From Palsa-506 sp963709075 (lineage in GTDB: Bacteria > Actinomycetota > Actinomycetes > Streptosporangiales > Streptosporangiaceae), in NCBI GenBank assembly GCA_963709075.1, contig CAVPUY010000017.1, forward strand, positions 124,001 through 188,000: DNA of 64,000 nt, in the 5' to 3' direction. Shown piece by piece: positions 56,442-64,000 of the stretch (positions are counted from its first letter, which is position 1; each line of letters opens with the position of its first letter). The translations under genes were made by a program, and so were the position numbers. The notes beneath the pieces are model-generated. The model saw only the letters and a list, made by a program, of their open reading frames with translations, ran no database searches and was not told the DNA's origin.

Positions 56442-57029
56442 ATGAACGCCGACCAGGTCGCCGCGCTGAGCGCGCTCCTGGGCCCGAGCGGCTGGTTAGA
56501 GCAGACCGACGAGTTCGCCCGCGCGCTCCGGGTGTCCGCCCGCACTCCCGGCGGGCTGCTGCTCGTCGGCACCCCGGACGACGAGCCGTGGCACCTGACC
56601 GCGCACCTGGCCGACGAGAGCGACTTAGCCGGCCTGCCCGGGCTGGCGCCGACGCTGGTCCGCTGGGCGCCGCCGGCGGCGGCGCCGGCCATCTGCGGGT
56701 CGGCCTTGGCCGGCTTGAGGCCGCCCGCCGGGGCGAGACGCTGCTGGTGGTGAGCGCCGCGGCGGCCCCGGCGCCGCTGCTTGAGCGAGTCGACGGCGCG
56801 CGCAGGACCGGCGCGACCGTCCTGGCCCTGGACCAGGACGACCCGGAGCTTGACGGGCTGGCGCACGAGTCGCTTGCGGTGTCGGACGCGCCCGGCCGGG
56901 TGTCGTTCGACGCCGCGCAGCACCTGGTCAGCGCGGCGGCGGGCGGCCAGCCAGGGAAGCAGGCCAGCGCCACGGCAGCGGCTGGCGCGGCTGCTCGAGA
57001 AGCTGACCGGCGCCGGGCCGGAGCGGTAG
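56442..57029 (+). CDS. Conserved hypothetical protein, two frameshifts
   Basis: This protein of about 195 residues begins MNADQVAALSALLGPSGWLE and includes EPWHLTAHLADESD, LLVVSAAAAPAPLLERVDGA and VSFDAAQHLVSAAAGG. The frame changes near 56690 and near 56975, but the three pieces form a continuous, Ala/Leu-rich protein ending LARLLEKLTGAGPER. I do not recognise the family. ATG at 56433 is an alternative start. It is divergent from npdG and convergent with the YbjQ genes. Confidence 0.6.
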
Positions 57030-57053
57030 GGCGCCGGGCCGGGCGGGCGCCGG

Positions 57054-57899
57054 TCAGGAGTCCAGGCTCAGCACCATGGTCGGCCGCTCGATGACATGGT
57101 CGTCGCGCAGCGGCCGGACCGCCGTGCCGATCGCGAAGAACTCCGTCGTGTGCGAGCCCCAGGTGTGGCTGTGCTGGCGCAGCTGGACTCCGACGATGCC
57201 CTCCGCGTGCAGTTCCTCCGCCTCGGCCTGCATCCGGCTCATGGCCAGCTCACGAGCGTCGTACAGGGCCTGGGTGAACTGCTCGAGCTCCACGTTGCGG
57301 CCGATGTTGCCGATCTTGCCGCCGAGCCGCTGGTGCGCGATGTGATAGACGCAGGAGCCCATCACCATGCCGAGGGGGGCGTAGCCGGCCCGGATCAGCG
57401 TCCAGAAATCCTGGCCGGACAGGTCGGAGGTGAAGGGCAGCTTCTTGTTGTTGCGCCATTCCCGCACCCCGCCGCCGCCGGCGTCCGGCTCGGCATGCAC
57501 CGCGGTGCCGATCGCGATGAATTCGGCGATGTCGTTGCCGAACTCCTTCATCTCCACGTCAAGCCGGACGCCGACGATGCCGTCCGCGCCGAGCGCCTGG
57601 GCCTCCGCCTCCATCCGGCTCATCGCCAGCTCGCGGGCGTGGTACATGGCCTGGGACAGCACGTCGAGCTCCTGGTTCTTGCCCCAGCGGCCGATCTGCA
57701 GGCCGACGTGATAGATCGAGCTGCCGAGGACGAGCCCGAGCGGGCGGAAGCCCGCCTCCCGTACCAGCAGGAACTCGTTCACCGAGAGATCCGAGGTGAA
57801 GATGGAGCCAGGCTGGCCTGGCCGCAGCTCGGCCAGGCGGCGCATCGCGTCCTGCGGCACGCCAAGCACGCCGAATTCCTTGCTCTGCTGCTCGGTCAT
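57054..57899 (-). CDS. Double YbjQ (heavy-metal-binding domain) protein B
   Basis: This 281-residue protein consists of two tandem YbjQ/UPF0145 domains. The first runs from about residue 28 (FTSDLSVNEFLLVREAGFRP) to AEFIAIGTAVHAEP, and the second from FTSDLSGQDFWTLIRAGYAP to EFFAIGTAVRPL. Each has the conserved ARELAMSRM helix and GIVGV strand. Single-domain YbjQ proteins form pentamers; the function is unknown despite the heavy-metal name. The ATG at 57899 has GGGAGATC upstream. Confidence 0.83.
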   Translation of the reverse strand: MTEQQSKEFGVLGVPQDAMRRLAELRPGQPGSIFTSDLSVNEFLLVREAGFRPLGLVLGSSIYHVGLQIGRWGKNQELDVLSQAMYHARELAMSRMEAEAQALGADGIVGVRLDVEMKEFGNDIAEFIAIGTAVHAEPDAGGGGVREWRNNKKLPFTSDLSGQDFWTLIRAGYAPLGMVMGSCVYHIAHQRLGGKIGNIGRNVELEQFTQALYDARELAMSRMQAEAEELHAEGIVGVQLRQHSHTWGSHTTEFFAIGTAVRPLRDDHVIERPTMVLSLDS

Positions 57900-57943
57900 T
57901 GATCTCCCTTGACTGCGTTCGGCCCAGGATGAGTTCGGCGGTC

Positions 57944-58823
57944 CTAGGTGCCCAGCCTGACCCGCGCGGCCTGCCTGCGCTGCGGATCTAGCGACATGAT
58001 GGCGAGGCTGGGGGCGATGTTTCTGGTGCCGCGGCCCGGCGAACCTGGCCGTGGCGGTGCCGATGATGGTGACCTCTACGATGTGGTCCTTGCGGTGCTC
58101 CTGCATCGGGCACTCCCGGTCCCGCACCCGCATGTCCATGCTGGAGACGACCACCCCGTCCGCGCCGAGCCTGCGCACGTCCCGCTCCAGCTGCCCGCGG
58201 GCGTCGTGCCTGGCCTGGTTGACGAGGTCGGTGTAGCCAACCACCTCGGAGTTGCCGGCGCCCCAGCTGGTCTGGTTCACCGTCAGCCAGTCATCGTGCC
58301 TGGCGCCGATCGAGATGCCGAGCGCGAAGCCGGCCGGCACCCAGCCTGCCATGATCAGCTTCGCGAAGTCCTGGCCGGACAGGTCCGAGGTGAACGGCGC
58401 GGGAAGCTCCACCCCGCCGGGCGCCCGGACCGCGGTGCCGATCGCCTTGAACTCCAGGCCGCCCGCCGGGAACCTGCCGATCTCGATCGACGCGCTGACC
58501 ACGCCGTGCCCGCCGAGCGCGGCGCATTCGGCCGACATCCGGTCGAGCGCCTTGTGCCTGGCCTCGTACATCGTCTGCACCAGCGCGCCGAACGAGCCCA
58601 TGCCGCCCGCCCCGGACACCGAGGTGACGCTCCGGTAGGGCGTGACGTACCCGCCGTAGCCGGCCCAGGCGCCCGGGCAGGCGTAACCGCCGGTGTAGCC
58701 GATGTTGTAGACCGCAGCGCCGAGCACCTGGCCGACCGGCTCGAAGCCGACGCTCCTGATCGCGGCGAACTCGTCGGCGGACAGCGCCGAGCCCCAGGTT
58801 CCGCTGCCGCGGATCTCGGCCAT
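57944..58823 (-). CDS. Double YbjQ (heavy-metal-binding domain) protein A, frameshifted
   Basis: This paralogue of the next gene has about 293 residues and two diverged YbjQ domains: LSADEFAAIRSVGFEPVGQV to LEFKAIGTAVRAPG, and FTSDLSGQDFAKLIMAGWVP to HIVEVTIIGTATARFAG. One extra base near 58035 hides the true C-terminus (GTRNIAPSLAIMSLDPQRR, stop at 57944); uncorrected, the frame would run into protein B. The start is also doubtful: an extra base near 58855 may separate it from an upstream GTG/ATG reading MSQDQPGP. Confidence 0.75.
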
Positions 58824-59042
58824 CCGCGCCCTGGCCGCCGGCGGCAGGCCGGCCCGGGCTGGTCCTGGCTCATCCGGAACTGATCCTCGCTCACCCGGAC
58901 TGGTCCCCGGTCACCCGCACGCACCTTTCGGGCTGGTTCGGCCGCTGCCCTAACGATACCGGCCGCGCGCCGCCGTGCTATGCACGCACGCCGGAGGCGG
59001 CGCCTCAACCGCCGCTGCTGCCGCCCGGCGGGCGGCGCCGGG

Positions 59043-59231
59043 TTACCCGCTGCCGTCGTCCTGGGCGTCCCATTCCTCGTTCCGCTTCCTCGCGGTCTCC
59101 AGCGCGTTCGCCGCTGCCTCCCGGGTCGGGTAGGGACCGAGCCGGTCCTTGCCGGGACAGCCCGCGTCGGGCTCGACGGCCATGTGCTTCAGGCAGAACC
59201 ACCAGCGCTGCTGCTCATCGCTCATGCGCAC
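59043..59231 (-). CDS. Small conserved actinobacterial protein
   Basis: This 62-residue (or 60 from ATG 59225) protein reads MSDEQQRWWFCLKHMAVEPD followed by GCPGKDRLGPYPTREAAANA and an acidic tail. The pattern WWFCLKH...CPGKDRLGPY is a compact, Cys/His-containing SPOR-like sequence known from actinobacteria without a function. The two Cys and one His could bind metal. It is divergent from map, with only 14 bases between starts. Confidence 0.7.
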   Translation of the reverse strand: MRMSDEQQRWWFCLKHMAVEPDAGCPGKDRLGPYPTREAAANALETARKRNEEWDAQDDGSG

Positions 59232-59245
59232 TACACTTTCAGATC

Positions 59246-60095
59246 ATGGCGACCATGCTCCAGCCCGGCCGGATTTCCCCGCTGCGCCCGGTTCCGGCGA
59301 ACATCAGCGACCCCGGAATACGTGGGCAGGCGGGTCCCGAGAACCGGCGAGCCCGACGTCAAGGACGCCGAGACGATCGAGCGGATGCGGGTGGCCGGGC
59401 GCATCGCCGCCCAGGCGCTGGCCGAGGTCGGCAGGCACGTGGCGCCGGGGGTAACCACGGACGAGCTGGACCGGGTCGGGCACGAGTTCCTCTGCGACCA
59501 CGGCGCGTACCCGAGCACGCTCGGCTACCGCGGTTACCCGAAGTCGCTGTGCACTTCGCTGAACGAGGTCATCTGCCACGGGATCCCGGACGACACGGTG
59601 ATCGCCGACGGCGACATCGTCAACATCGACATCACCGCCTATCATCGGCGGCGTGCACGGGGACACCAACGCCACCTTCCTGGCCGGATCCGTGGACGAG
59701 GAGTCCCGGCTGCTCGTCGAGCGGACCAAAGAGGCGATGATGCGCGGCATCCGCGCGGTCGCGCCGGCCGGCGGCTGAACGCGGTCGGCCGGGTCATCGA
59801 GTCGTATGCGCGCCGGTTCGGCTACGGGGTAGTGCGCGACTTCACCGGGCACGGCATCGGCACCACGTTCCACTCCGGCCTGATCGTGCCGCATTTCGAC
59901 GATCCTGACGTCGACATGGTCATGGAGCAGGGAATGACGTTCACGATCGAGCCGATGCTCACGCTGGGCACGATCGACTACGACGTCTGGCCGGATGGCT
60001 GGACGGCCGTCACCAGGGACCGCAAGCGCACCGCGCAGTTCGAGCACACGCTCGTGGTCACCGCGGACGGCGCCGAGATCCTGACGCTTCCGTAG
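59246..60095 (+). CDS. map: Methionine aminopeptidase type Ic, three frameshifts
   Basis: This enzyme removes the N-terminal methionine from new proteins. The N-terminal extension (LQPGRISPLRPVPANI, then PEYVGR) identifies the actinobacterial type Ic form, like M. tuberculosis MapB. Catalytic stretches include NEVICHGIPDD, VNIDITA, GGVHGDTNATF (metal Asp), FTGHGIGTTFHSG (metal His), MTFTIEPML and AQFEHTLVVT. Extra bases near 59315 and 59641 and a missing base near 59773 break the frame. Corrected length is about 283 residues. Confidence 0.93.
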
Positions 60096-60099
60096 CGCG

Positions 60100-61336
60100 T
60101 CAGGACCGGCGGGGCTTCCGGCGGCCGCGCCGGATGACCACGGCCAGGGCCAGCAGCCCGGCGACGAATCCCGCGCGCGCCGGCGGCCTGGATCCGCTCG
60201 GCAGCCGCGACGGCTGCCGCGTCGGGGCGGGCGACCCGGACCGGGCCCGGCGGCGGGCTGGCACCGAAGTGCGCGGCCGGGGCCATGCCCGCGGCCGGCG
60301 GCTGCGCGGCCAGCCGGCCGGCCGCCTTGACCGCGGCTGCCGCGTCGACCTCGCCGAAGCCGACGGCGGGACTGTAGCCGCCGGCCGGCCGGTACCGCGC
60401 GGAACTGATCAGCGCCTGCCGGACCAGGGCCGGGCCCGAGCCGCGGGTACCGCGACTTGATCAGCGCGGCCACGCCGGCCACGAACGCCGACGCCGGGCT
60501 GGTGCCGTTGACCGCGACGTATCCCCCGCCGGGCGCGGCGCCGGTGACGTCCACGCCGGGCGCGGAGAGGACCACGGACGCGTTCCGGTCGGAGAACGGC
60601 GCGCGCCGGTGGCCGGCGCCGACCGCGGCGACGGAGATGACCCCGGCGAAGGACGCCGGGTAGGAGAACGGTGCGGGCCTGCCCGGCCTGGCGCCGTCGT
60701 TGCCCGCGGAGGCCACGACCACCACGCCATGGGAGATCGCGTAGCCGACGGCCTGGCGCACCTGCCGTGCGCCGGTGGCCGAGCCGAGCGACATGTTGAT
60801 CACGCTGGCGCCGCGGCGGACCGCGTACCGGATTCCGCCGGCGATCGCCCGCTGGTAGCGAGGGTTCGCGTTGTAGACGGGAAACCCTGGCTCGTCCGGC
60901 GTCCAGGATGACGCGGACGGCCAGGATCCTGGCGGCGGGGGCGACGCCGACTATCCCGGCGGCGCGGCCGGGGCCGCTGCCGTGCCCGGCGATCAGCGAC
61001 GCGATGAAGGTGCCGTGCCAGCGGGACGGCCGGAATCCGGGCGGGTTGGCCCCCCTGGTGAAGTCCAGGCCCGGTGGTCACCGAGCCGCTCAGGTCGGGC
61101 ACCGCCGGGTCGGTGCCGGTGTCGAGCACCGCGACGGTCACGCCCCGGCCCCTGGTCAGCCGCCAGGCTGACGGCACGCCGATCGCGCTGAGCTCGGCCA
61201 GGTCGGCCGCCCGGGCCTGGTCACCGGTGGTGGCCGTCGCCGCGGGCGCGGCGGCCGCCGCGCCGGGCAGGGCCAGCAGCGCGCCGGGCAGGGCCAGGGC
61301 GGCCGCGAGCCTGGCCGCGGCGGTCAGCACAGCCAC
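60100..61336 (-). CDS. Mycosin-like S8 serine protease, multiple frameshifts
   Basis: This secreted, membrane-anchored subtilase of about 412 residues has a signal peptide (LTAAARLAAALALPGALLAL), the catalytic Asp in VAVLDTGTD, His in WHGTFIASLIAGHG, the oxyanion Asn in VVASAGNDG and Ser in NGTSPASAFVAGVAAL. A C-terminal helix (AGFVAGLLALAVVIRRGRR) ends the protein, as in the mycosins of type VII secretion. The correct sequence alternates between frames, with breaks near 61070, 61040, 60905 and 60445. The GTG at 61336 overlaps the upstream membrane gene. No ESX components are visible here. Confidence 0.8.
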
Positions 61337-62121
61337 TCCGGGCGTGCGCAGCTGACCTCGGCTGGCGCGGCCAGCGGCGCGAGCACCTCGGCGGCCAGCC
61401 GGGCGGCCGGCCGGAAGATCCCGAAGCGGCGATTCCCGGCCGGGACGGACGGACGGCCGTCGGCATAGCCAGCCACGGCGAGCACGACGTACCCGCCACG
61501 CCGCCGGCCCGTCATGACCTGTCTTGCCGCGCTGCCGAACCGGGCTGCTGCCGTACCTGCCACCGGATGCGCGCGGAGCGCGTAGCGCGGCGATGCCGGG
61601 GACACCGCAGTCAGCCGCACGGAGAAATCCCCAGGGTCGCGGCCAGCCGGGTCAGCGGAAGGCTCACCGCCGCGGCCAGCCGGACGCGCGGCCAGGCGCG
61701 CGGCGATGGCGTGCAGGAACGCGGCCGCGCCGGATGGCCTGGCGAACACGATCACGCCGACCGTGTAGATGATGCCCTGCAACTCGTCCGCATAGGTGCC
61801 GCGCAGCGCCGCGCGGCAGCCATCACGCAGCGCCTGGCGTGCGGCTGCGGCATCCATCGCCGCACTGCAGGCCGAGCCGGCGGCAATCCCGGCGCGCCGG
61901 GCAGTCTCCCTGGTCAGCAGGGCGGTCGTGTAGCCGAGGGTGGCCGGGAAGATCCGCCCGGCCGGCCACGTCCGCCAGCGCTGCGCCGCGGCCACGGCGG
62001 CGGCAGCTGACCGCCGCGCGGCGGTCGGGGCGCTGTCCTGCGCCGCGCGGGCACGGGCGCCCGCCAGCAGCGCGATCACGAGGCAGCCGGCCGCGGCCGC
62101 GGCGATCAGGCCGGCCAGCAT
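61324..62121 (-). CDS. Membrane-anchored protein next to mycosin, 5' end uncertain
   Basis: This 265-residue protein has an N-terminal membrane helix (MLAGLIAAAAAGCLVIALLA) and an extracytoplasmic domain with RWRTWPAGRIFPATLGYTTA, GCRAALRGTYADELQGIIYT and two Cys pairs. Similar proteins precede mycosin-like genes in actinomycetes, but the function is unknown. A frame change near 62160 suggests a longer form starting at ATG 62210 (MTSTASGDRDTSPDAGR). Its stop overlaps the protease start by 13 bases. Confidence 0.7.
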   Translation of the reverse strand: MLAGLIAAAAAGCLVIALLAGARARAAQDSAPTAARRSAAAAVAAAQRWRTWPAGRIFPATLGYTTALLTRETARRAGIAAGSACSAAMDAAAARQALRDGCRAALRGTYADELQGIIYTVGVIVFARPSGAAAFLHAIAARLAARPAGRGGEPSADPAGRDPGDFSVRLTAVSPASPRYALRAHPVAGTAAARFGSAARQVMTGRRRGGYVVLAVAGYADGRPSVPAGNRRFGIFRPAARLAAEVLAPLAAPAEVSCARPEWLC

Positions 62122-62238
62122 CGCCCGGCCGGCCTGGCTACGGCGGAACCTGGCGGCATCCGCCCGGCATCCGGCGACGTGTCACGGTCGCCGGATGCCG
62201 TACTGGTCATCAGCGAATGCTAGCTGGAGGCGGCCTAG

Positions 62239-63129
62239 TCAGACCCCGGCGGCGACGCGTTCTTGCGCGCCTTCCCACCACCTCGGCTCCGGTTTCGCCG
62301 TCTCGATCCACCAGGTGGCGCCGCTGGCCTGGTACGGCAACGCGATCTCCGGGACCGCCGCCGGGTCGGCTGCTACCTCTGCCCACACCACCAGGTCGAA
62401 GTCATCGGCAGGCAAGCTCCCTGGCGCGGCTGCGCCGCGCGCCGTGGCCGGGCCGCGTGCTCTGGTGATGCGGGTGCGGACGCCAGCGATGTCAGCGGCG
62501 GACGGGCGGACCAGGCCGCCCCCGCCGAACCGGATCGGGACCATCCCGTCCCAGCGTGCTGCCCGGGCGATCGGTCGCGGTGCGGGCAGCACGCCGCCAA
62601 CCCAGACCGGTATCCGCGGTCGCTGGACCGGCGGCGGCGTGAACCGGACCGGATCCACGGTGAAGTGCTTGCCCTGATAGGAGAACCGCTCGCCGCTCCA
62701 CAGCCCGGCCATGACGTCCAGGCCCTCATCGAGCAGCTCCGCGCGTTCCCGCTCGCCGGCCGGCTCGTGGAAGATGCCAAAGTCACCGTAGGCGGGCGAG
62801 CCGATGCCGACGCCGAGGATCAGCCTGCCGTTGCTCAGCCGGTCCAGTGTCGCCGTCTCCTTGGCCAGCTGCCACGGTCGGCGCCGGGGCACCGGCGTGA
62901 TCATCGTGCCGAGCCGGATCCGGCTGGTCCGGGCGGCCACCACCGCGAGCACCAGCCACGGATCCACAATCGGCGGGCCATCACCGGTGTTCGAGAACAC
63001 GATGTGATCCCAGAGAAAGAAGCCGTCGAAACCGGCGCGCTCGGCCGCGACCCCGAGCTCGGCAAGCTCCATCGGATCCTCGGCGAAGCACGGCACGGCC
63101 ATGCCGCGCTGCAAGCTTGTCATCATCAT
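62239..63129 (-). CDS. LLM-class F420-dependent oxidoreductase
   Basis: This 296-residue luciferase-like TIM-barrel protein is of the F420-dependent type. Motifs include FDGFFLWDHIVFSNTGDGPP, RIRLGTMITPVPRRRPW, TLDRLSNGRLILGVGIGSP and the RPRIPVWVGGV strand. The substrate is unknown. The start is the first ATG at 63129; several Met codons follow. Reduced F420 would come from NpdG (55672-56364). It lies 75 bases downstream of the DapA-like gene on the same strand. Confidence 0.88.
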   Translation of the reverse strand: MMMTSLQRGMAVPCFAEDPMELAELGVAAERAGFDGFFLWDHIVFSNTGDGPPIVDPWLVLAVVAARTSRIRLGTMITPVPRRRPWQLAKETATLDRLSNGRLILGVGIGSPAYGDFGIFHEPAGERERAELLDEGLDVMAGLWSGERFSYQGKHFTVDPVRFTPPPVQRPRIPVWVGGVLPAPRPIARAARWDGMVPIRFGGGGLVRPSAADIAGVRTRITRARGPATARGAAAPGSLPADDFDLVVWAEVAADPAAVPEIALPYQASGATWWIETAKPEPRWWEGAQERVAAGV

Positions 63130-63139
63130 CCCCTTTCAC

Positions 63140-63191
63140 GGTCACAGCGGGAAGCCTCGGTCACAGCGGGAAGCCTCGGTCACGGCGGGAG
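63140..63191. repeat. 19-base tandem repeat
   Basis: The unit GGTCACAGCGGGAAGCCTC occurs exactly at 63140-63158 and 63159-63177, followed by a partial copy GGTCACGGCGGGAG. It fills the gap between the DapA-like and LLM genes, immediately before the LLM start. Confidence 0.85.
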
Positions 63192-63204
63192 CGCCGGCGG
63201 CAAA

Positions 63205-63967
63205 TCAGGAGACCCGGACGGCGGCGGAGGTGCCGCGGTCACCGGCCAGGATCTGCTTCAGCGCGGCCGGGCCGCCTGCCCGCACCGCCAGGTGCCGGTC
63301 GGCAAGCTCGCGCTGCGCGGCGGCATCGCCGGCGAACGCGCGGCAGCAGCGTTCCGGCTCCACGTTCGCCAGGGCGAGGATCGCGCCGGCTCCGCCCATC
63401 GGGCCGGCCAGCGCAAGCAGCGCCGACGACCCGACGTACGTCGCGCCGCGGTAGTGGGCGATCTCGTCAAGCAGGCGGTCCGCGCTGCCGGACGAATCCT
63501 TGACGCCGGCGACCGGCAGGCCGGCCAGCGCGTCAACCGGCACGCCGGGCGACGATATCCAGGGGATGTGGTAGGCGAGAACCGGGCGACCGCCCGCCTC
63601 CGCACGGATGGCGGCGTAGTAACCGGGCAGGTCCGAGCTGCCCTGCGGTGGCCAGGCGAGCAGCGCGTCGGCCCCCGCACGGCACGCGGCGGCGGTGAGC
63701 TCGGCTGCCCGCTCCGCGGAGTGCGCACCGGTGCCTGCAAGCACCGGGATACCGCCGGGGACTGCCTGCGCGGACCGCCGCGATGACCGACATGCGCTCG
63801 GCGTCGGTCAAGGTGGCGGCCTCGCCGGTAGTGCCGCAGGCCAGCACTGCCCGGACGCCGCGCTCGGCCAGGTCGGCGGCCAGCGCCGCGGTTGCGGCCT
63901 CGTCGGCGCTGCCATCATCAGCGAAGATCGTCACGAGAGCGACGCCGACACCGCTGAACACGTTCAT
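63205..63967 (-). CDS. DapA/NanA-family lyase, one frameshift
   Basis: This protein of about 254 residues belongs to the dihydrodipicolinate synthase/N-acetylneuraminate lyase family of class I aldolases. It has ACGTTGEAATLTDAER (the GTTGE motif), Tyr in LAYHIPWISS and the Schiff-base Lys in VAGVKDSSGSADRLL. It is shorter than DapA (about 290), so a catabolic aldolase or dehydratase role is more likely than lysine synthesis. One extra base near 63757 breaks the frame. The ATG at 63967 is used. Confidence 0.83.
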
Positions 63968-64000
63968 CAAAGGATTCCGCCTCGCTTGCCCGGGACCTGG

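Noticed and set aside
57054..58823. One 589-residue protein with four YbjQ domains
   Set aside because: A strong start with a GGGAGATC site lies at 57899, and the other frame gives a natural C-terminus and stop at 57944 for the first protein, so these are two genes with an indel.
60100..62121. Remnant of an ESX (type VII) secretion locus
   Set aside because: Only the protease and one membrane protein are present. No WXG100, EccB, EccC, EccD or EccE sequence was seen in the window.

Overview
This is a very GC-rich (roughly 70%) chromosomal window from an actinomycete (Actinomycetota). The evidence is the conserved order lipA - DUF4191 - RDD - glnA1 - glnE - glnA2, a type Ic methionine aminopeptidase, F420-dependent enzymes, a mycosin-like protease, a DUF222/HNH protein, PspC/DUF1707 proteins and GlnR-type operators. 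No rRNA, tRNA, CRISPR array, prophage or complete insertion sequence was recognised. About half of the larger genes, including housekeeping ones (lipA, glnA1, glnE, map, galE), carry frameshifts. Where the family sequence lets the lesion be resolved, most are single-base insertions, so the sequence looks like an unpolished long-read draft. Such genes are annotated here as one CDS each with the breaks noted.

Layout. 1-9.6 kb: hisS (cut by the left edge), an MFS transporter, a NixA-type nickel/cobalt permease, a methyltransferase, lipoyl synthase, a DUF4191 membrane protein, NudC, an RDD protein and glnA1 with a four-box GlnR site. 9.6-17.9 kb: CBS protein, dodecin, a secreted beta-propeller, an EamA exporter, cyclodeaminase-like and MmcQ-like proteins, a methylmalonyl-CoA decarboxylase fused to an RsbRD-like helical domain, then CBS-BON and Hsp20 proteins. 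18-25.4 kb: a DUF222-HNH protein, a secreted protein, an Ntn hydrolase, an aldo/keto reductase behind an MFS remnant, and a SnoaL/DUF1772 pair divergent from its TetR across a four-site operator. 25.4-36.8 kb: a PspC-type sensor kinase with its NarL regulator, PspC and DUF1707 proteins, a coiled-coil protein, a dimethylglycine-dehydrogenase-like flavoenzyme, a haloalkane dehalogenase, a pentapeptide-repeat protein and a second two-component system.

36.9-47 kb is the nitrogen/NAD part: glnE (adenylylates GlnA1), a metallophosphoesterase, galE, glnA2 with a half GlnR site, NAD synthetase, DUF2891 and an MBL-fold hydrolase. 47-51.2 kb holds a tandem pair of large Cys-rich paralogues of unknown function, each followed by a strong hairpin. 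51.2-64 kb: a PLP dehydratase/TetR/DHA2-exporter operon with a palindromic operator, panB, F420:NADPH oxidoreductase, two double-domain YbjQ proteins, a 62-residue protein, map, a mycosin-like protease with a membrane partner, and an LLM-type F420 oxidoreductase with a DapA-like lyase.

The best-supported functional theme is nitrogen assimilation: GlnA1 keeps the adenylylation tyrosine, GlnE is encoded 27 kb away, GlnA2 lacks that site, and both glutamine synthetase genes have GlnR-like boxes. The least explained elements are the secreted paralogue pair, the decarboxylase fusion and the four-site TetR operator.
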